Position numbers and translations under genes: made by a program. This document shows positions 11,182 to 22,955 of a DNA stretch of 64,000 nt, in pieces. This DNA is from Pictodentalium vernedei. Taxonomy: Eukaryota; Mollusca; Scaphopoda; Dentaliida; Dentaliidae. How positions within the stretch are numbered: position 1 is the stretch's first letter; every line of letters starts with the position of its first letter. The notes beneath the pieces are model-generated. The model ran no database searches. It worked only from the letters and a program-made list of their open reading frames with translations, and was not told where the DNA came from. The stretch covers positions 23,889,533-23,953,532 of the forward strand of contig CM062289.1 in NCBI GenBank assembly GCA_031216915.1. The letters run 5' to 3'.

Positions 11182-11411
11182 TTAACCCTTTACCTAACAT
11201 GAAAAGCAGACGACACTTGTAAAACAATTCTTGGATAACTAAATTTTTTTCATTTTCTGGCTCATAAAATAGGTTTTGACCGCTCATTGGAACGAGATCG
11301 ACGAGCTCGTTTCAGTGAGGGGCCATAACCTATGATTTAGAGACCAAAATATTGGCGATTTTTGAGAATAGTGCTGGCCGGTTTTGGCCATTACGTTAGA
11401 TAAGAGATTAA
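11182..11411 (-). mobile_element. MITE A1, TTAA-flanked, inverted
   Basis: Left end TTAACCCTTTACCTAACATG with AAAAGCAGACGACACTTG, right end GGCCATTACGTTAGATAAG… TTAA. One hairpin arm is shortened. Opposite orientation to the copy at 9138. Confidence 0.85.
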
Positions 11412-11460
11412 ATAAAATATTTATTGTTAATAATGAAAAGTAATAAACAGAGTAATCGAT

Positions 11461-11600
11461 TGACTGGACTGGTTACGTGAAATAATTCATTCGAGACGAG
11501 GGAATATATTGTAAAACACTGATGCGTATTCGCGCACTCGTGTTTGTACAACGTCCCTCACCTCTCATGAATTATTTCACGTAACCAGTCCAGTCAAACG
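11461..11600. repeat. long palindrome (arms about 50 bp)
   Basis: TTGACTGGACTGGTTACGTG and AAATAATTCAT are repeated inverted as ATGAATTATTTCACGTAACC and AGTCCAGTCAA. The centre is diverged. It lies 240 bp upstream of exon a. Confidence 0.8.
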
Positions 11601-11843
11601 ACTACTCTCTATTTATTTATTGAACCACACAAACTCTTGTCCTCACTGCCTTCCGTAATGTAATGTTCTGTAGGACTGCTATAATAATACTTGTCAGAAT
11701 TTGTCAGATTTGTCAGAATGAAACCATCGGTATTTTTATACATGTATGTCTATTAAACTTTGTAATCCACGTACCCATGCAGGGCTGAGAGAATCAATTG
11801 AATTGAATTAGTTGTTCCTAACTTTCTGTATATTTTCCTGCAG

Positions 11844-12076
11844 TGCCGTTTTGTCTGTGATCCTGTTTTTCACAGTTTGTGCAGTGACCTACAATGCAAT
11901 AATCATATACAGACGTCAGAAACAAGAAGACTATTTAACGATGAATGTTAATGGGAATGCTTATGTTAACGATGCTAGTACAAACGAAAACGGGGATATT
12001 AAAGAGAGAAAACTGACAGATGACTCTCTTGAAGCAGAGCAACAAAAGTTCTCGACTTTTACTGAAGAAGAACCTG
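11844..12076 (+). CDS. NRF-6-like acyltransferase gene, exon a (TM helix and cytoplasmic loop)
   Basis: First visible exon of a nose-resistant-to-fluoxetine/acyltransferase-3 type membrane protein. It follows a pyrimidine-rich acceptor ending CAG at 11841-11843 and ends at a GTGAGT donor at 12077. It enters with the third base of a codon and leaves one base (G). It encodes a hydrophobic helix (AVLSVILFFTVCAVTYNA), then a basic stop-transfer stretch (YRRQKQED) and a polar, Asn/Glu-rich loop of about 50 residues. In the family this is the first membrane helix after the extracellular NRF domain, with the loop that precedes the acyltransferase-3 core. The G left at the end joins the GT of the exon at 22956 to make Gly. 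The 5' exons were not found. Assignment of this exon rests on phase, topology and position; the sequence itself is poorly conserved. Confidence 0.75.
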
Positions 12077-12344
12077 GTGAGTTTTTAAATATAGAACGTA
12101 CCCATAGAAGCTTGATGTACCAAATGTTCACCATCCCTTTCAACATCAAATTCTGGAAGTGGATCGTCCAACACAAAACTGTCTTCAGTAAATTCGTATT
12201 GTATATATATACCCCATGAACACTCATTATCCAGAAGTTCTCTTTTGTCCCTATACCAACAAACCAACCACTGTCTCCATTCTCCACATATCCTGGTGTA
12301 TCGTAGAGTCGTATTTAGAGTCAATCGTTCAAGCCATTGATATA

Positions 12345-13425
12345 TAGCTTATTTGTGCGATAAAAGTTTAGTGTCGTCCAAGAAATGCCTGTTTCGATGA
12401 CTGTTTCGTTGTTCGATAATCTTCAAGTCGGCCGAGCAAATAGTCATTGCAGTCACTGCTCTGTTGATCTACAATGTATAAGTTTCGAGTAGTCCTTGAA
12501 ATGCATGTTCAGTCACTGCTCTCGTTGCTATTTGGGATTTTTTCAGCTGTAGAAGTAGTACCAAACAACTGATAGTGTCACATCACTTATAGACTAGAGA
12601 TGGGATGACCGATTGTAGTATCAAGACAGGAGATTCATTAGATGCCAAGAGAATGCTGCTTACAGAACCTATTTCACAGAGGCCCTTTCTGGGTTACGCC
12701 TGTTGTTAGAAATGCCCTCTCCCGAGATGGCTGAGTCGAAGAGTCATATTATGTATAGTCATTGGTTGGTTTTACGAGGTTCGAGTCGCCCGAGGAATGC
12801 ATATTCCAGTCACTACTCGATTGACTCTTGTACTTATTCATAGGAATAATGATCTGACGGTAGGCGGGGCTTAGGTAAATCAAGAAATCTGGTTGATTAG
12901 TTAGCTGCGGGAAATGATACATGTCAGAGAAGACAGAAAAGCTAAAGCTTAAAATTGTAACAACACAACGAACGTAATTCATGTTTACGGCTCTTCTGTC
13001 CCACCAGAGTACACCGCCGACCAATCGAACATATCTTTAAGCTACACCGCAGTCCCATGTAAAATGAAAATTCTAAAAGTTTGAACTTGATGAATAGTTT
13101 TCTGGTTGTTGGTGGTAATTACACATTCTTCCCGTCAATCGAGCCTACCCTCCAACCACACACCCGTCCTATTAGATGCGTTTTAGTTACAGTTACATAG
13201 TAACAACTTGCCATCATAGAAACCAAGATGGCGCTCTCAATAAGCAAAATAGACTACGGGAAACGTACTTCATCCTAATAGTAAACGCTGCGCATGAGCA
13301 CTTACACTACGTATCAGTATAGTGATGACGTTACAACATAGCCGCTCAAAGCGGGCTCATATGACTACACACTTGACACCCACAATGGCGTCGTTTTTGA
13401 AGTTCTCAAAAAGAAAGGTGACAAG
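12345..13425 (+). repeat. composite repeat family F, copy 1
   Basis: Contains degenerate GAGTCGAAGAGTCATATTAT and TTCGAGTCGCCCGAGGAATG / CAGTCACTACTCGATTG motifs. At about 13195-13380 it holds the distal block CATAGAAACCAAGATGGCG … CGCTGCGCATGAGCAC. The same order occurs at 41200-42790 and 55510-56480. No coding potential; a long non-autonomous element or decayed transposon. Confidence 0.6.
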
Positions 13426-14049
13426 TGCGGACACTACTACTAATCGTCTTCAAGCTGTCACCTTCCGTTATATCCTATAACGTATTGTAAACACAAAAAC
13501 AGAGGAAATAAGTATTCTTGTTTTCAAGAACAGTAAAACAGACCTGGAACACATAACTAGATTTTATTGGAGGCCTCTGTATAATGTAGCAGTGGGAGTC
13601 TGTGGCCGAGTATCGTAGGCACGACACACAAAGACATCCACAGGGCGATACTCGTTGATGGTTGTTCATGGAACAAAAGTTGAAGCCCTGGAATGCATTC
13701 TGAGAGCTTCTAGAAGTACATATATATCTGTGTTTACCCTATACTTATTGCTCGTTTTATGTTAATAGAAGTTACCTCCGCCAACATGTATGGCATATGG
13801 AGATTTAATACCTGGATGTCGGTTTTAAACACCGAGCCGCATGCGTTTGTAACACAATAGAAACATTCTAGAAACAAATTTGTAGACGCGTTTCTCACGC
13901 TCAGCAATCAGTAGTTGGACCAAAATCGTAAATACTTGAGCGACTATAATTTTAATCTAAAAATAACGCTTGGAACCATCGATAATGCAGATCGGGGTCT
14001 ATTTTGCTGACAGATTTGCTCTTATTTTATTTTTCTCAAGCTGTTTGAT
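13426..14049. other. intron 1 sequence, no gene seen
   Basis: AT-rich; one short minus-strand ORF (13475-13669) without a recognisable domain. Confidence 0.4.
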
Positions 14050-14180
14050 TTAACCCTTTACCCAACGCAGACGATATCAAAATTTATTAATTTAAATATC
14101 GTTTTTTTTATTTTTTTTCGAAAACTTTCAACAAAAACCATATCATGTGACCCCTCATTGGAACGAGCTCGACAAGGGCT
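14050..14180 (-). mobile_element. MITE A2, truncated left half
   Basis: TTAACCCTTTACCCAACGCAGACG and ACGATATCAAAATTTATT lead to CATATCATGTGACCCCTCATT and GGAACGAGCTCGACAAGG, where the element stops at the hairpin centre. Only one arm remains. Confidence 0.8.
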
Positions 14181-14394
14181 GAGAGGCGATATCATTCCTC
14201 CGTTATTATTCCCCGTTGTGACACATTGTTTGGATTGATGTCAGAGATCTCGATTGGCTTCTGTTAGCAATCATGTCATTTCTAACGAGAGCGATAGAGT
14301 AGAGACTCGCCTTTTATTTGTAATAGTTTTAATTGCAAATTGCTTTTAGGATTCTGAGGCATCGGCAGGACCTGTTTTGAGGGTGCGCAATCAT

Positions 14395-14475
14395 TAACTG
14401 ACTAATCGTTGTGTGAGAATCATTAGGTTCTATCTCCCACTGGAAGATTGAACCTAATGGTTTTCACGCGATGTA
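14395..14475. repeat. short palindrome
   Basis: Imperfect inverted arms CGTTGTGTGAGAATCATTAGGTT and AACCTAATGGTTTTCACGCGATG around TCCCACTGGAAGA. Confidence 0.55.
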
Positions 14476-14503
14476 ATATCTTTATGCAGTACAATATTCA
14501 GAA

Positions 14504-14743
14504 TTAACCCTTTACCCAACGCAGACGATATCAAAATTTATTATTTTAAATATCATTTTTTCAAATTTTTCAAAACTTTTCAATAAAATCATATCATGTG
14601 ACCCCTCGTTAGAACGAGCTCGTTCCAACGAGGGGTCACATGATATGGTTTTGTTGAAATTGTTTGAAAAATAATATTTTTTCAACTGCTGAATTTGCAT
14701 ATTACGCGGGCGTATGCGGCCGATTCGTTGGGTAAAGGGTTAA
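14504..14743 (-). mobile_element. MITE A2, TTAA-flanked
   Basis: TTAACCCTTTACCCAACGCAG at the left and CGATTCGTTGGGTAAAGGG then TTAA at the right. Core hairpin CATATCATGTGACCCCTCG and inverse. It has the same inverted ends and hairpin centre as A1 but different inner flanks. Confidence 0.92.
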
Positions 14744-15443
14744 ACCGCAGCTCACCATCTTTCTGTACTGTGTTACATTGGTGTGAACAACCTCCCATTT
14801 GTGATTTGATATTTTTGCGAAAATGGGGCCACCTCACTTACCCCAATATATAAGCTATAAGTTGTTTTAAAACATAAATGTTCTCGTTTGCATGTAGTTT
14901 CTATGTCAAGCCAAGTCACTACTGTGATACACTTTTTTTGGCCTCCGCTATAAAAAAATATTATATCTCATTATAAAACACAATGTTATTTTCCCCTCCC
15001 CCGCTTGGTGGTCAATTCGCAATGTTACCCGGCGGTGTAACATTGCCATGTTACATTTTTCGCAATGTTATCCTAGGAAACCGAAGCGTTTCGAGGAGGC
15101 TCGCGGAAACGCACGAAGCAAAAAGAAGTGACGTCATTTATCTGACAAGCGACGCTGATTTCCGCATTCCACTGTTGTTTACCTTGTTATACTATGGCTT
15201 CCGTAAACACTTCTAGGTCACACGCCATAATTTTGTGTTTTATGGTAGTTTTTGTAAATACGTTTTATTTGATTGTCTGTTTCTACATCCTTTCTCTGCT
15301 CCCTCATACCGTTGATACCATGTCACCACATAACACCATGTCACCTGACTGTCTCTCGCTAGTGGCCATTCGTGGAGTTTCCGCCGTGCCCCAAATTCCA
15401 GCTGCTCTGCCACCTCACTCTTCAAATAACTGCTGACACAACT
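14744..15443. other. intron 1 sequence, possibly LINE 5' UTR
   Basis: No gene of its own. The part next to 15444 may be the 5' UTR of the following LINE. An element boundary cannot be seen. Confidence 0.35.
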
Positions 15444-18400
15444 ATGGCGATCAGTATAGAGCAGTACAGAGCGGCTGTTGGATATCACTGCAACGTTCTT
15501 GCATTCAAGAGTAGGCTCACTGTTAAAAAACATCCTGCTAAAAAATTGTTCTACAAAATACCGAAAATCGAGGTCCTTCTCAAGTTGCTTGCGTGTATTA
15601 TCTTCTGTGTTCTGTTTATATCAGGTGACATAGAAGTTAACCCAGGTCCCCCAAACCCAACCCAGATAGCAACGATCTCTGTTATTCACTATAATATTCG
15701 AAGTATTAGAAACAAACTTAAGTTTAATAGTTGATGATGTTGATGATGCTGATGTAATCTGTTTTACCGAAACGCACCTGGATCCCAGTTTTAGCTCCAA
15801 CAACGTGTTGATCCCTGGCTTTTCTCCACCAGTGAGAAAAGACCGGAACCAACACGGTGGGGGAGTGGCAGTTTATTTTTCTAAACAAGTCAAATTTAAA
15901 CGAATGCCTCGGTTAGAGTTTGATCAATCGATGCTTTGGTTCGAAATCACTGCCGAAATGAAACTTATGTTATGCGTAGCTTATCGCTCAATTCAGTTTT
16001 CTACCGAGGGCTACTGGATGAAACTTGAATGCGCAATTGAGGACTCATTTTGTACTAACCCATCACTGGTAATTACTGGTGACTTGAATAGCGATCTTCT
16101 CGATCCATCAAGTGCACTCAACGAGGTTATTGATACATTTAATTTAAGAAACACCATTAACGAACCAACGCGCACCACTTCTCACTCAAGTACTTTACTT
16201 GACCCAATGATAGTCAGTGATAATGTCAAAGTCTTGAACTGTGATGTACTGGACCTCGGGGTCTCCGACCACAAGGCAATTTCCATGACAATTCAGACTG
16301 GTATTACAAAACAGAAACCAACGACAAGACAGGTCTGAAATTATAACAAAGCCAACTTTCTTAAAATGAATAATTTTATATCCCAGACAGAGTGGCAAAC
16401 AATTATTAATAGTAACAACAGCCTAGACACTTCACTTCACAATTTTCTGATACGGTTTCTCGAAATTGCAAAAGAATGTATACCGTGCTACGATATTACT
16501 GTTCGCCCTTCTGATAAGCCATGATTCGATTCTGCACTGCGTCGGGAAATTCGGAAGAGAGACCGCTTAAGGCAACGAGCCCTAAAAAGTAATAATTTCA
16601 CTACTTTTGAAAAATATAAACATATCCGTAATAAGGTAAATAATATGAAGCAAAAGGCTAAATCTACATACTTCTCTAAATTAGACACTTCTCTCTCTAT
16701 AAATCGCAACCCGAAAACGTTTTGGCATACCGTTAAATAACTATTATGTAATTTTGATAGTAAGTCTCAAGTTCAGCACCTTGAAACTGTGACTGACGCT
16801 GGAAATTTGGTAACTATATCCAGTGATCAACAAATGGCTAACTTGCTTAATACAAATTTTCTGAAAAATAGCGAAATCCACGACGAAGGACATGACCTGC
16901 CCATGTTCCGTTCCAAGAGCCCAGAAATTCTTTCCGACATTAATATTACGGAAGCAGACATCTACGAGATACTGTGCTCGCTAGAAATCAATAAAGCAGC
17001 CGGCCATGACGGCATCAGTAATCGAATGCTGAAGGAGACACGGCAAACATTATGCAAGCCACTCCTATTATTTTTCCAGCAGTCACTTACTTCTCGAACG
17101 TATCGATCAGACTGGAAGCTGGCGACAGTTATACCAATCTTCAAGAAAGGCAACACCCACGACCCTAACAACTATAGGCCCGTTTCTCTTCTTAGTTGTG
17201 TGAGTAAAGTCATGGAAAAGGTTATTTTCAAGAAAGTATTCGACCACTTTCACAACAATAATCTGTTCTTTAAATACCAATCTGGCTTCCTACCGAAACA
17301 CAGTACTATATTCCAGCTACTAGAAATCTACCACAACTTATGTTTAGCCTATGACAACCGTCTCTTCTCACTAGAGGTTTTTTTGTGACATATCAAAAGC
17401 ATTTGATAGGGTCTGGCAAAAAAGGCTTATTTTTAAATTGAGGCAATATGGTATTACAGGATCCATCCTGGAATGGTTCGAAAGCTACCTGAAAAAACGT
17501 CAACAACGAGTAATAATAAATTCTACTTATTCTGACTATCTCCCCGTTAAGTGTGGAGTACCGCAGGGATCAGTGCTGGGACCGCTACTCTTTTTGATTT
17601 TCATCAATGACATTTCTGAATATATGTCCTCTGCAGGTTCGTGTAGGCTATTCGCAGATGACACATGTATAACAAAAAACAATTCTGATCTTGATCAGCT
17701 CAGTATAGATATTAATCTTGAACTTAATGTTGTATTAGAATGGGTTCAGCAGTGGCTCGTAAATTTTAACCCGTCAAAAACCAAGGTTATGTTATTTACC
17801 AAGAAAGCAGTAGCCGTGAGTCCAGGTGTGAGATTTGGGGGACACTTCTGGATCTCACAACTGATCATACACACCTCGGACTAACATTACAAGCTGACTT
17901 GAACTGGAATACACATATTTCCAACACATGCAAGAAAGCTAATTCTAGGCTTTTCCAGCTGAGAAGACTTAAATTTACACTGAGCAGAAAAACTCTTGAA
18001 ATAATGTACAAGTCTTTTATACTTCCAATAATAGAGTACGCAGACGTAGCATGGGCCGGAGCCCCGATTACTTACTTTCTAGACTAGATAAAATACACAC
18101 GGAAGCCGGGAGGATAATAACTGGACTCACTAGGTCGGTACCGTCTTCGAGAGTACTTTTCGAACTGGCTGGGAAACCCTAGAACAACGACGAAAATTGC
18201 ATAAGATGGTGACCTTCTTCAAAAGTATCCATGGGGATGCCCCAAAATACCTCCTTGAACTATTGCCCCAGTCATTCCGGGACTACTCGCCATACAACAC
18301 ACGTGCTCGTTCGAATTTCAAAATTCCTCTGATGCACACTGAATTATTCAAAAATTCTCTCATCCCATCTTGTATCTCAGAGTGGAACTCACTTCCTATG

Positions 18401-18832
18401 GATATAAAGAACCTGGAATCTTTAAGTGAATTTACTAAGTATTTCAAAAGCGAGGTATATAGGCCACCATCGTATTTTGGAATCGGTTCAAGAGAGATGA
18501 ACATACTGCATTGCAGACTACGTAATGCATGCAGTGATTTAAATTGTGACAAATTTCAAAATTATATTCATGACGCAGCAAACTGCTCGTGTGGCAACGG
18601 CCTGGAAGACGCATTACACTACTTTTTTGTCTGCCCAAGGTATACCAATGAAAGATTAATACTACAACAGGACCTGGCCAACATCACAATTAATTCTGTT
18701 ACGGATATCCTCTACGGTATCTCTAACATGTCACCATCTGCAAATGACCATCTATTTCGAGTAATACAAAAGTATATCAAAGCAACCAATCGATTCAATA
18801 CCTTTGAGAATATTCATTCAGGAGGCAGTTAG
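15444..18832 (+). pseudogene. CR1/L2-like LINE ORF2 with N-terminal 2A motif, endonuclease and reverse transcriptase
   Basis: Begins at ATG 15444 (MAISIEQYRAAVG…). A hydrophobic stretch LLACIIFCVLF runs into SGDIEVNPGPP (15621-15653), an exact D-(V/I)-E-x-N-P-G-P 2A translational-recoding motif. Next comes an APE-type endonuclease with SVIHYNIRSI, FTETHLD, GGGVAVYF, TGDLNSD and SDH. The reverse transcriptase has INKAAGHDGISNRML, NNYRPVSLLS, GVPQGSVLGPLLFLIFIND and LFADDT. A C-terminal Cys/His segment (CSCGNGLEDALHYFFVCPRY) follows. It is broken by frameshifts near 15735, at a T-run near 17380, near 17840 and near 18068, and by in-frame stops at 16336, 16521 and 16738. So it is dead but recent enough to be read throughout. 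2A-bearing CR1-type LINEs are known from sea urchin and other marine invertebrates. Confidence 0.92.
15624..15650 (+). other. 2A-like ribosome-skipping motif in LINE ORF
   Basis: Codons GGT GAC ATA GAA GTT AAC CCA GGT CCC give G-D-I-E-V-N-P-G-P. In 2A peptides the bond between the last Gly and Pro is skipped during translation, which would release an N-terminal peptide of about 68 residues from the endonuclease-RT protein. All invariant residues are present. Activity is not shown here. Confidence 0.85.
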
Positions 18833-18966
18833 TTCTATGTTTCCAGGCCCCCGGAAAATAATGTAATGTAGTGCTGGTCTACTATGGTGGACAGTGCCGC
18901 ATCTTTGGAAAAATTGCTCTGGTAGCCATTGAGTGGTGAGTAAATCGTCTATAGTGACTGGCTTGA
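18833..18966 (+). other. probable LINE 3' UTR
   Basis: Directly follows the end of the LINE reading frame. No poly-A or microsatellite tail is visible before the next MITE, so the 3' end is either worn or hidden. Confidence 0.35.
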
Positions 18967-19202
18967 TTAACTCTTTGCCGGAAGTAGTGTTCTAAATCTG
19001 CCAGCGCTATTCATAAAATCACTAATTTCTGTTTTTTAACCTCAAAATATAGCTTGCGTCTCCTAATTGGAGCGAGCTCGCTTTGCTCGTTCCAGTGAGG
19101 AATCATGAGCTGTGTGTTTGGTACAGAGGATGGAAATGGGACAGTTATTCGAGAGGTTTAGTTGCAAATTCCCTCTGCCTTTCTTGATGGGTAAGGTGTT
19201 AA
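18967..19202. mobile_element. MITE A1, strongly degenerate
   Basis: TTAACTCTTTGCCGGAAG at the left, GATGGGTAAGGTGTTAA at the right. Inner landmarks CCAGCGCTATTC and TTGCAAATTCCCTCTGCC correspond to A1. Core TTGGAGCGAGCTCG / GCTCGTTCCAGTGAGG. Confidence 0.65.
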
Positions 19203-20084
19203 CTACGATTGGAGGATCTTGACATACCCGTACCGTGTTTATGAAATAGCTGCACACGTTGGAACTGATCATATATATTAGTGTCACGAATATACTATTG
19301 TCACGGGAGAACCATGGGGTTCTATCTTCAGGTGGAAGAGAGAGCATTGTGGTTGTCAGACGACGATATATCGTTAGACGTAGCTTACCTTCTTTATATG
19401 TGATGACAAAACACTGCATGCACCTTGCAGTGATGGGGCTTTTCTGGAGCGATGCGACCTGGTGAGTTGGCTGGAGACAGTTTGATATTTGATATTTGTT
19501 TGATGAGTACAAGGTATCAGTCCCCCTCTTTTCTTCCTTCTCTTTTCTTTCGCTGAATATCTACCATATCAACACCATTGCAATCTTGAATAGCGTATTA
19601 TTTATTATGATGTGTTTATATTGAAAAAAATGCTGCATTTACTTGTTAATCGTATACAAAGGAGAGGGCGTGTTTTAAGTGTTGAGCACTTGTTGTCCAA
19701 TCCTTTTTGTTTATTTTGACAAATAAAATATGTTTAAACAAACACTTCTAGGTTCGCAGAAATGTCTTCAGAAGACATTGACCATTTAGTTCAATCAAAA
19801 GACAGTATTAGCTCACAGCGATGCTCCATGTAACTCTGAACAAAAGCTACTAATTTTTTGTGCCCAGTTTGTGAACTGCAATGTCACAATGAATGTTTAT
19901 GGGGCTATGCCAAGACTACCAGAACAGTGAAAAGTGGCTGTGAAACGAAGAAATGTTATTTTGTTAGCTGCTATTGTTTGTGCCTTAAATACTTTTGTCA
20001 AACTAGCTTGTTGTTGCAATGCATCCCAACCAGAGAAGTTTTATTGGTATTTTATATGTTCCGGGGAAATGTAGATTGATTCGG
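19203..20084. other. intron 1 sequence, no gene seen
   Basis: Short ORFs only. A Cys-containing ORF near 19858-20079 has no complete zinc-binding pattern. Confidence 0.35.
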
Positions 20085-20237
20085 TATAATAAAAAATGAT
20101 GACCTGGTCAGAGAGTAACATTGCAGATTGTCTTCTCTTGGAACCATTGTTTCCCTTGGCTTCGCCTCGGGAGACAATGATTCCTCGGGGAGACAATCTG
20201 CAATGTTACCCTCTGACCAAGTCATCATTTTTATAGT
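20085..20237. repeat. long palindrome (arms about 65 bp)
   Basis: TGATGACCTGGTCAGAGAGT / AACATTGCAGATTGTCT is repeated inverted as AGACAATCTGCAATGTTACC / CTCTGACCAAGTCATCA, with the centre TTGGCTTCGCCTCGG. A SINE is inserted at its right end. Confidence 0.85.
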
Positions 20238-20241
20238 ACCA

Positions 20242-20558
20242 TATTTATATTTTATTTATTTATTGGTGTTTAAGGTCACATATTTCTGCACAATGGCTAA
20301 TCATGACCATAACAGTTTTACGGGTGGAGGAAGCCGGAGTACCGGAGAGAACCACCGAGCAACGGCGAGCAACTGTCAGCTCCCCAACATACTAGCTCCA
20401 CACAAGCAGGGTTAGCATTGGTTGAAGACAAGTGCAACATCGACGTGCAGTACGCCTTAGTACACAGAGCCTCCGTGTCCCCACGTGGGCAATGGGAGTG
20501 AAGTGTCTCGCCCAAGGACACAACGCGGTTGCGGCAGGTGGGGTTCGAACCGAGAACC
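20242..20558 (-). repeat. 5'-truncated tRNA-derived SINE in inverse orientation
   Basis: On the minus strand it runs from the B box (GGTTCGAACCCCACC) through the TGTCCTTGGGC block to a TAAATAAATA tail. The A box is missing. A 12-bp duplication TTTATAGTACCA flanks it (20230-20241 and 20559-20570), so the 5' truncation happened at insertion. Confidence 0.9.
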
Positions 20559-20727
20559 TTTATAGTACCAGAGTGCCTAGCCGATTGGTATTGGTGTTAA
20601 AGGCCAAATATTTTACACCGAGCTTATCGCTAGTTACTTTCGGACATATATTTACTTAGTTACATATATCGGTATAATATATATCTGGAAAGTAAAATAT
20701 TCATACTAACTTTATCGATCTATTTTG

Positions 20728-20988
20728 TACAGTACGTGGAGGGTGGATTGTAACTAAATCACCTGCGGAGTGGAGATCTCACCCAAGCTATAACTTTCAA
20801 ATTTTGTACTTATCAACAAAAACACAAGCAATGTTTCAGCCAATGGACCTCTGGGTTTAACCCGGAGGTCCATTGGTTGAAACTATGCTTGTGCTGGTTA
20901 TGCTTTGCAACAAATTGGCAATTATTGCGTGGATGGAATCTCCACTCTGCGGGTGATTTTAGTGATAATACACTCTCCACGTACTGTA
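20728..20988. mobile_element. MITE family C (TA-flanked, CAGTACGTGGAG ends)
   Basis: Ends TACAGTACGTGGAGGGTGGA and ACACTCTCCACGTACTGTA. Inner arms carry AAATCACCTGCGGAGTGGAG, and the centre is the hairpin CAGCCAATGGACCTCTGGGT / ACCCGGAGGTCCATTGGTTG. TA plus CAGT ends suggests Tc1/mariner-type mobilisation (inference). Confidence 0.9.
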
Positions 20989-21329
20989 TGTAATTTTTCA
21001 CATACAATAGTGCAAACTTGCTTATATTTTACATCCTAAATTTCACATAATATTTTCCCAGATACTACCACAAATTCTCATTTTGCAAAGTTTTCTCCGC
21101 CCGCGCGAACCACGGTTGCCATGCCAAGGTTGTCATTCGTCGCCACTTAGCGCACTCCCATAACAAAAGTTTTGGCTACGCCCATACTCAGTTTCATATT
21201 ATATCTTTCCATTCTGATAAAAATAGATATCAAATTCAGAACGATCATGTTCGAAATTTAGGATACTAAAATATAAAAGGCAGGCATCCAAGATAAAAAT
21301 GAACGAGTTGGAATGATAGTCCTGATTTT
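20989..21329. other. intron 1 sequence, no gene seen
   Basis: AT-rich sequence with no long ORF or repeat match in the window. Confidence 0.4.
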
Positions 21330-22010
21330 TTTTGTTCTAACCTTATCCCTGGCAAGGTAAAAATTAATGATTATCCGAGGATGTGATCCCTTTATTTAAA
21401 AAGGGGGATCGTCACGACCCGCAAAATTATCAACCTATTTCCTTATTGTGCTGAACAGGAAAACTCATGGAACGGTTTGTTTTTGCAGGAAGTCTTCAAA
21501 AGTTTTACAAATAGTAATTTATTCTTTGAGCTACAATCCGGCTCCATTCCAAATAACAGAGCAGTTTTCCAGTACTGTTGTTAGAGGTTTATCATATACT
21601 CTGTGGCGTAGTAGATAAAACTTACACACTTGTGTTGTTTTCTGTAACATCTCGAAAGCTTTCAATAGAGTGTGGCATTAAGGCCTTATATTCATATTAA
21701 AACAACATGGTATTTCGGAACAACTGCTCTGGTTTCACAGATACTTAACAGACAGGAAACAGAGAGTACAAATAAATGGATGTAACTCTAGAGCTTTAGA
21801 AATTAAGGCAGGCGTTCCGTAGGAGTTGGTTCTGGGTGCATTTCCCTTCCTTGTCAACATCAATGATATTGTTGATAGAACAGATTCAGTCACTCGGCTC
21901 TTTGCTGATTACACATGTTTGGCCGAATCGTCAGGCCATACTACTATTGTTCAAGTAAAGATGAATTGGGAACTCGAAAAAGTGGGCGATTGGACCAGTG
22001 GGGTAGCCAT
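21330..22010 (+). pseudogene. degenerate LINE reverse transcriptase fragment
   Basis: Reading across frames gives a worn copy of the RT blocks seen in the LINE at 15.4-18.8 kb: FCNISKAFNRVWH (about 21640), LLWFHRYLTDRKQRVQING, then GVP, stop, ELVLGAFPFLVNINDIVD and TRLFADYTCL, where the FADD active site has become FADY. Many stops and shifts. It ends near a run of 22 G at 22023-22044. Confidence 0.75.
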
Positions 22011-22022
22011 CCCAAAGCAAGC

Positions 22023-22044
22023 GGGGGGGGGGGGGGGGGGGGGG
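22023..22044 (+). repeat. G22 homopolymer
   Basis: Twenty-two consecutive G, followed by a G-rich purine tract to about 22120. A strong G-quadruplex candidate within intron 1. Confidence 0.8.
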
Positions 22045-22256
22045 CAAACTCGCAGAGCCTGGCTTAGTTCCATGTTTGTGGGGAGGGGGTGGTGTGGGGG
22101 ACGGGGAGGGTGGTGTGTGCGGGAAAAGCTTTCCAAGCCTTCACATCTCAGAAATTTGTGTCCTTAAAGTTTGAGCTAGATAACAAAGGTAACAACAATC
22201 AGGGTTTCCACTGGAGAGAAATAAATGTGTCCGATATGGGGCGGTCAAGGGTCGTC

Positions 22257-22320
22257 GATGGGGGGGTTTGAACCTTGGAATTCAAAAGTATTGAATTCCA
22301 GGGTTCAAAAACCCCCCATC
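22257..22320. repeat. short perfect palindrome
   Basis: GATGGGGGGGTTTGAACC… faces …GGTTCAAAAACCCCCCATC, arms about 28 bp, with GAATTCAAAAGTATTGAATTC in the middle. Confidence 0.75.
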
Positions 22321-22955
22321 TCCTTGCGTCTGAGCGGATATTTTGAGTTTTTTCATGTATTGACGACTGTCTTCCTTTTCACCGGCACAGATTTTAGGAC
22401 AAGCAATCTACAAATCTACAACCACGCCCCCATTGACCTTACCGCCGTACGAATGTTTATGCCATTTTTGGACATATTTCGAGGACCAACTTTGAAGGGA
22501 AGTGGGGGACGCGTCCCAAAGAATCCCCCCCCCCCCCCCTGGCCACGCCACTGGATTGGGCTATTCAGTAGCTGGTCTCATTTAATGTAAGGAAGACAAA
22601 GCAACCCTGTTCACGCTTAGTAGAAATATCCCCCATTAAACATCTTGTTCAACAGTGCATTGGTCAATTTTTTAATTCTCAACCTAAAAACTCCATATTT
22701 TGGTCAACTTCTAGATATGTTTGAAAAAATTGCACATGCACATTGTCTGAAATTTCCAACGTTTTCCAATATATGGCTTCGAATTTCCAACTGTTGTAAA
22801 TTTGATAAAAATGGAGAAGTGTGACACACCCCAGTGGAACCGCCCCTTCCAATCACATACTGCATCTTGTGTTGATGACTTTGTTAAAATATTCATGACA
22901 CATGGGAAATAAACTTGACTTACTAAACAATGGACTAACTTTCTTTATTTTCCAG
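22321..22955. other. 3' end of intron 1, no gene seen
   Basis: Holds a C15 run (22525-22539), a stretch similar to 5380-5465 and the acceptor region of exon b. Confidence 0.4.

Noticed and set aside
1..11843. 5' exons of the NRF-6-like gene (signal peptide, NRF domain)
   Set aside because: I looked for the WxLxxxDAxGKxPxG-type block and phase-2 donors but found nothing convincing; they probably lie upstream.
19858..20079. Possible zinc finger (CPVCELQCHNEC)
   Set aside because: Cys spacing does not complete a PHD, RING or knuckle pattern and there is no splice or ORF context.
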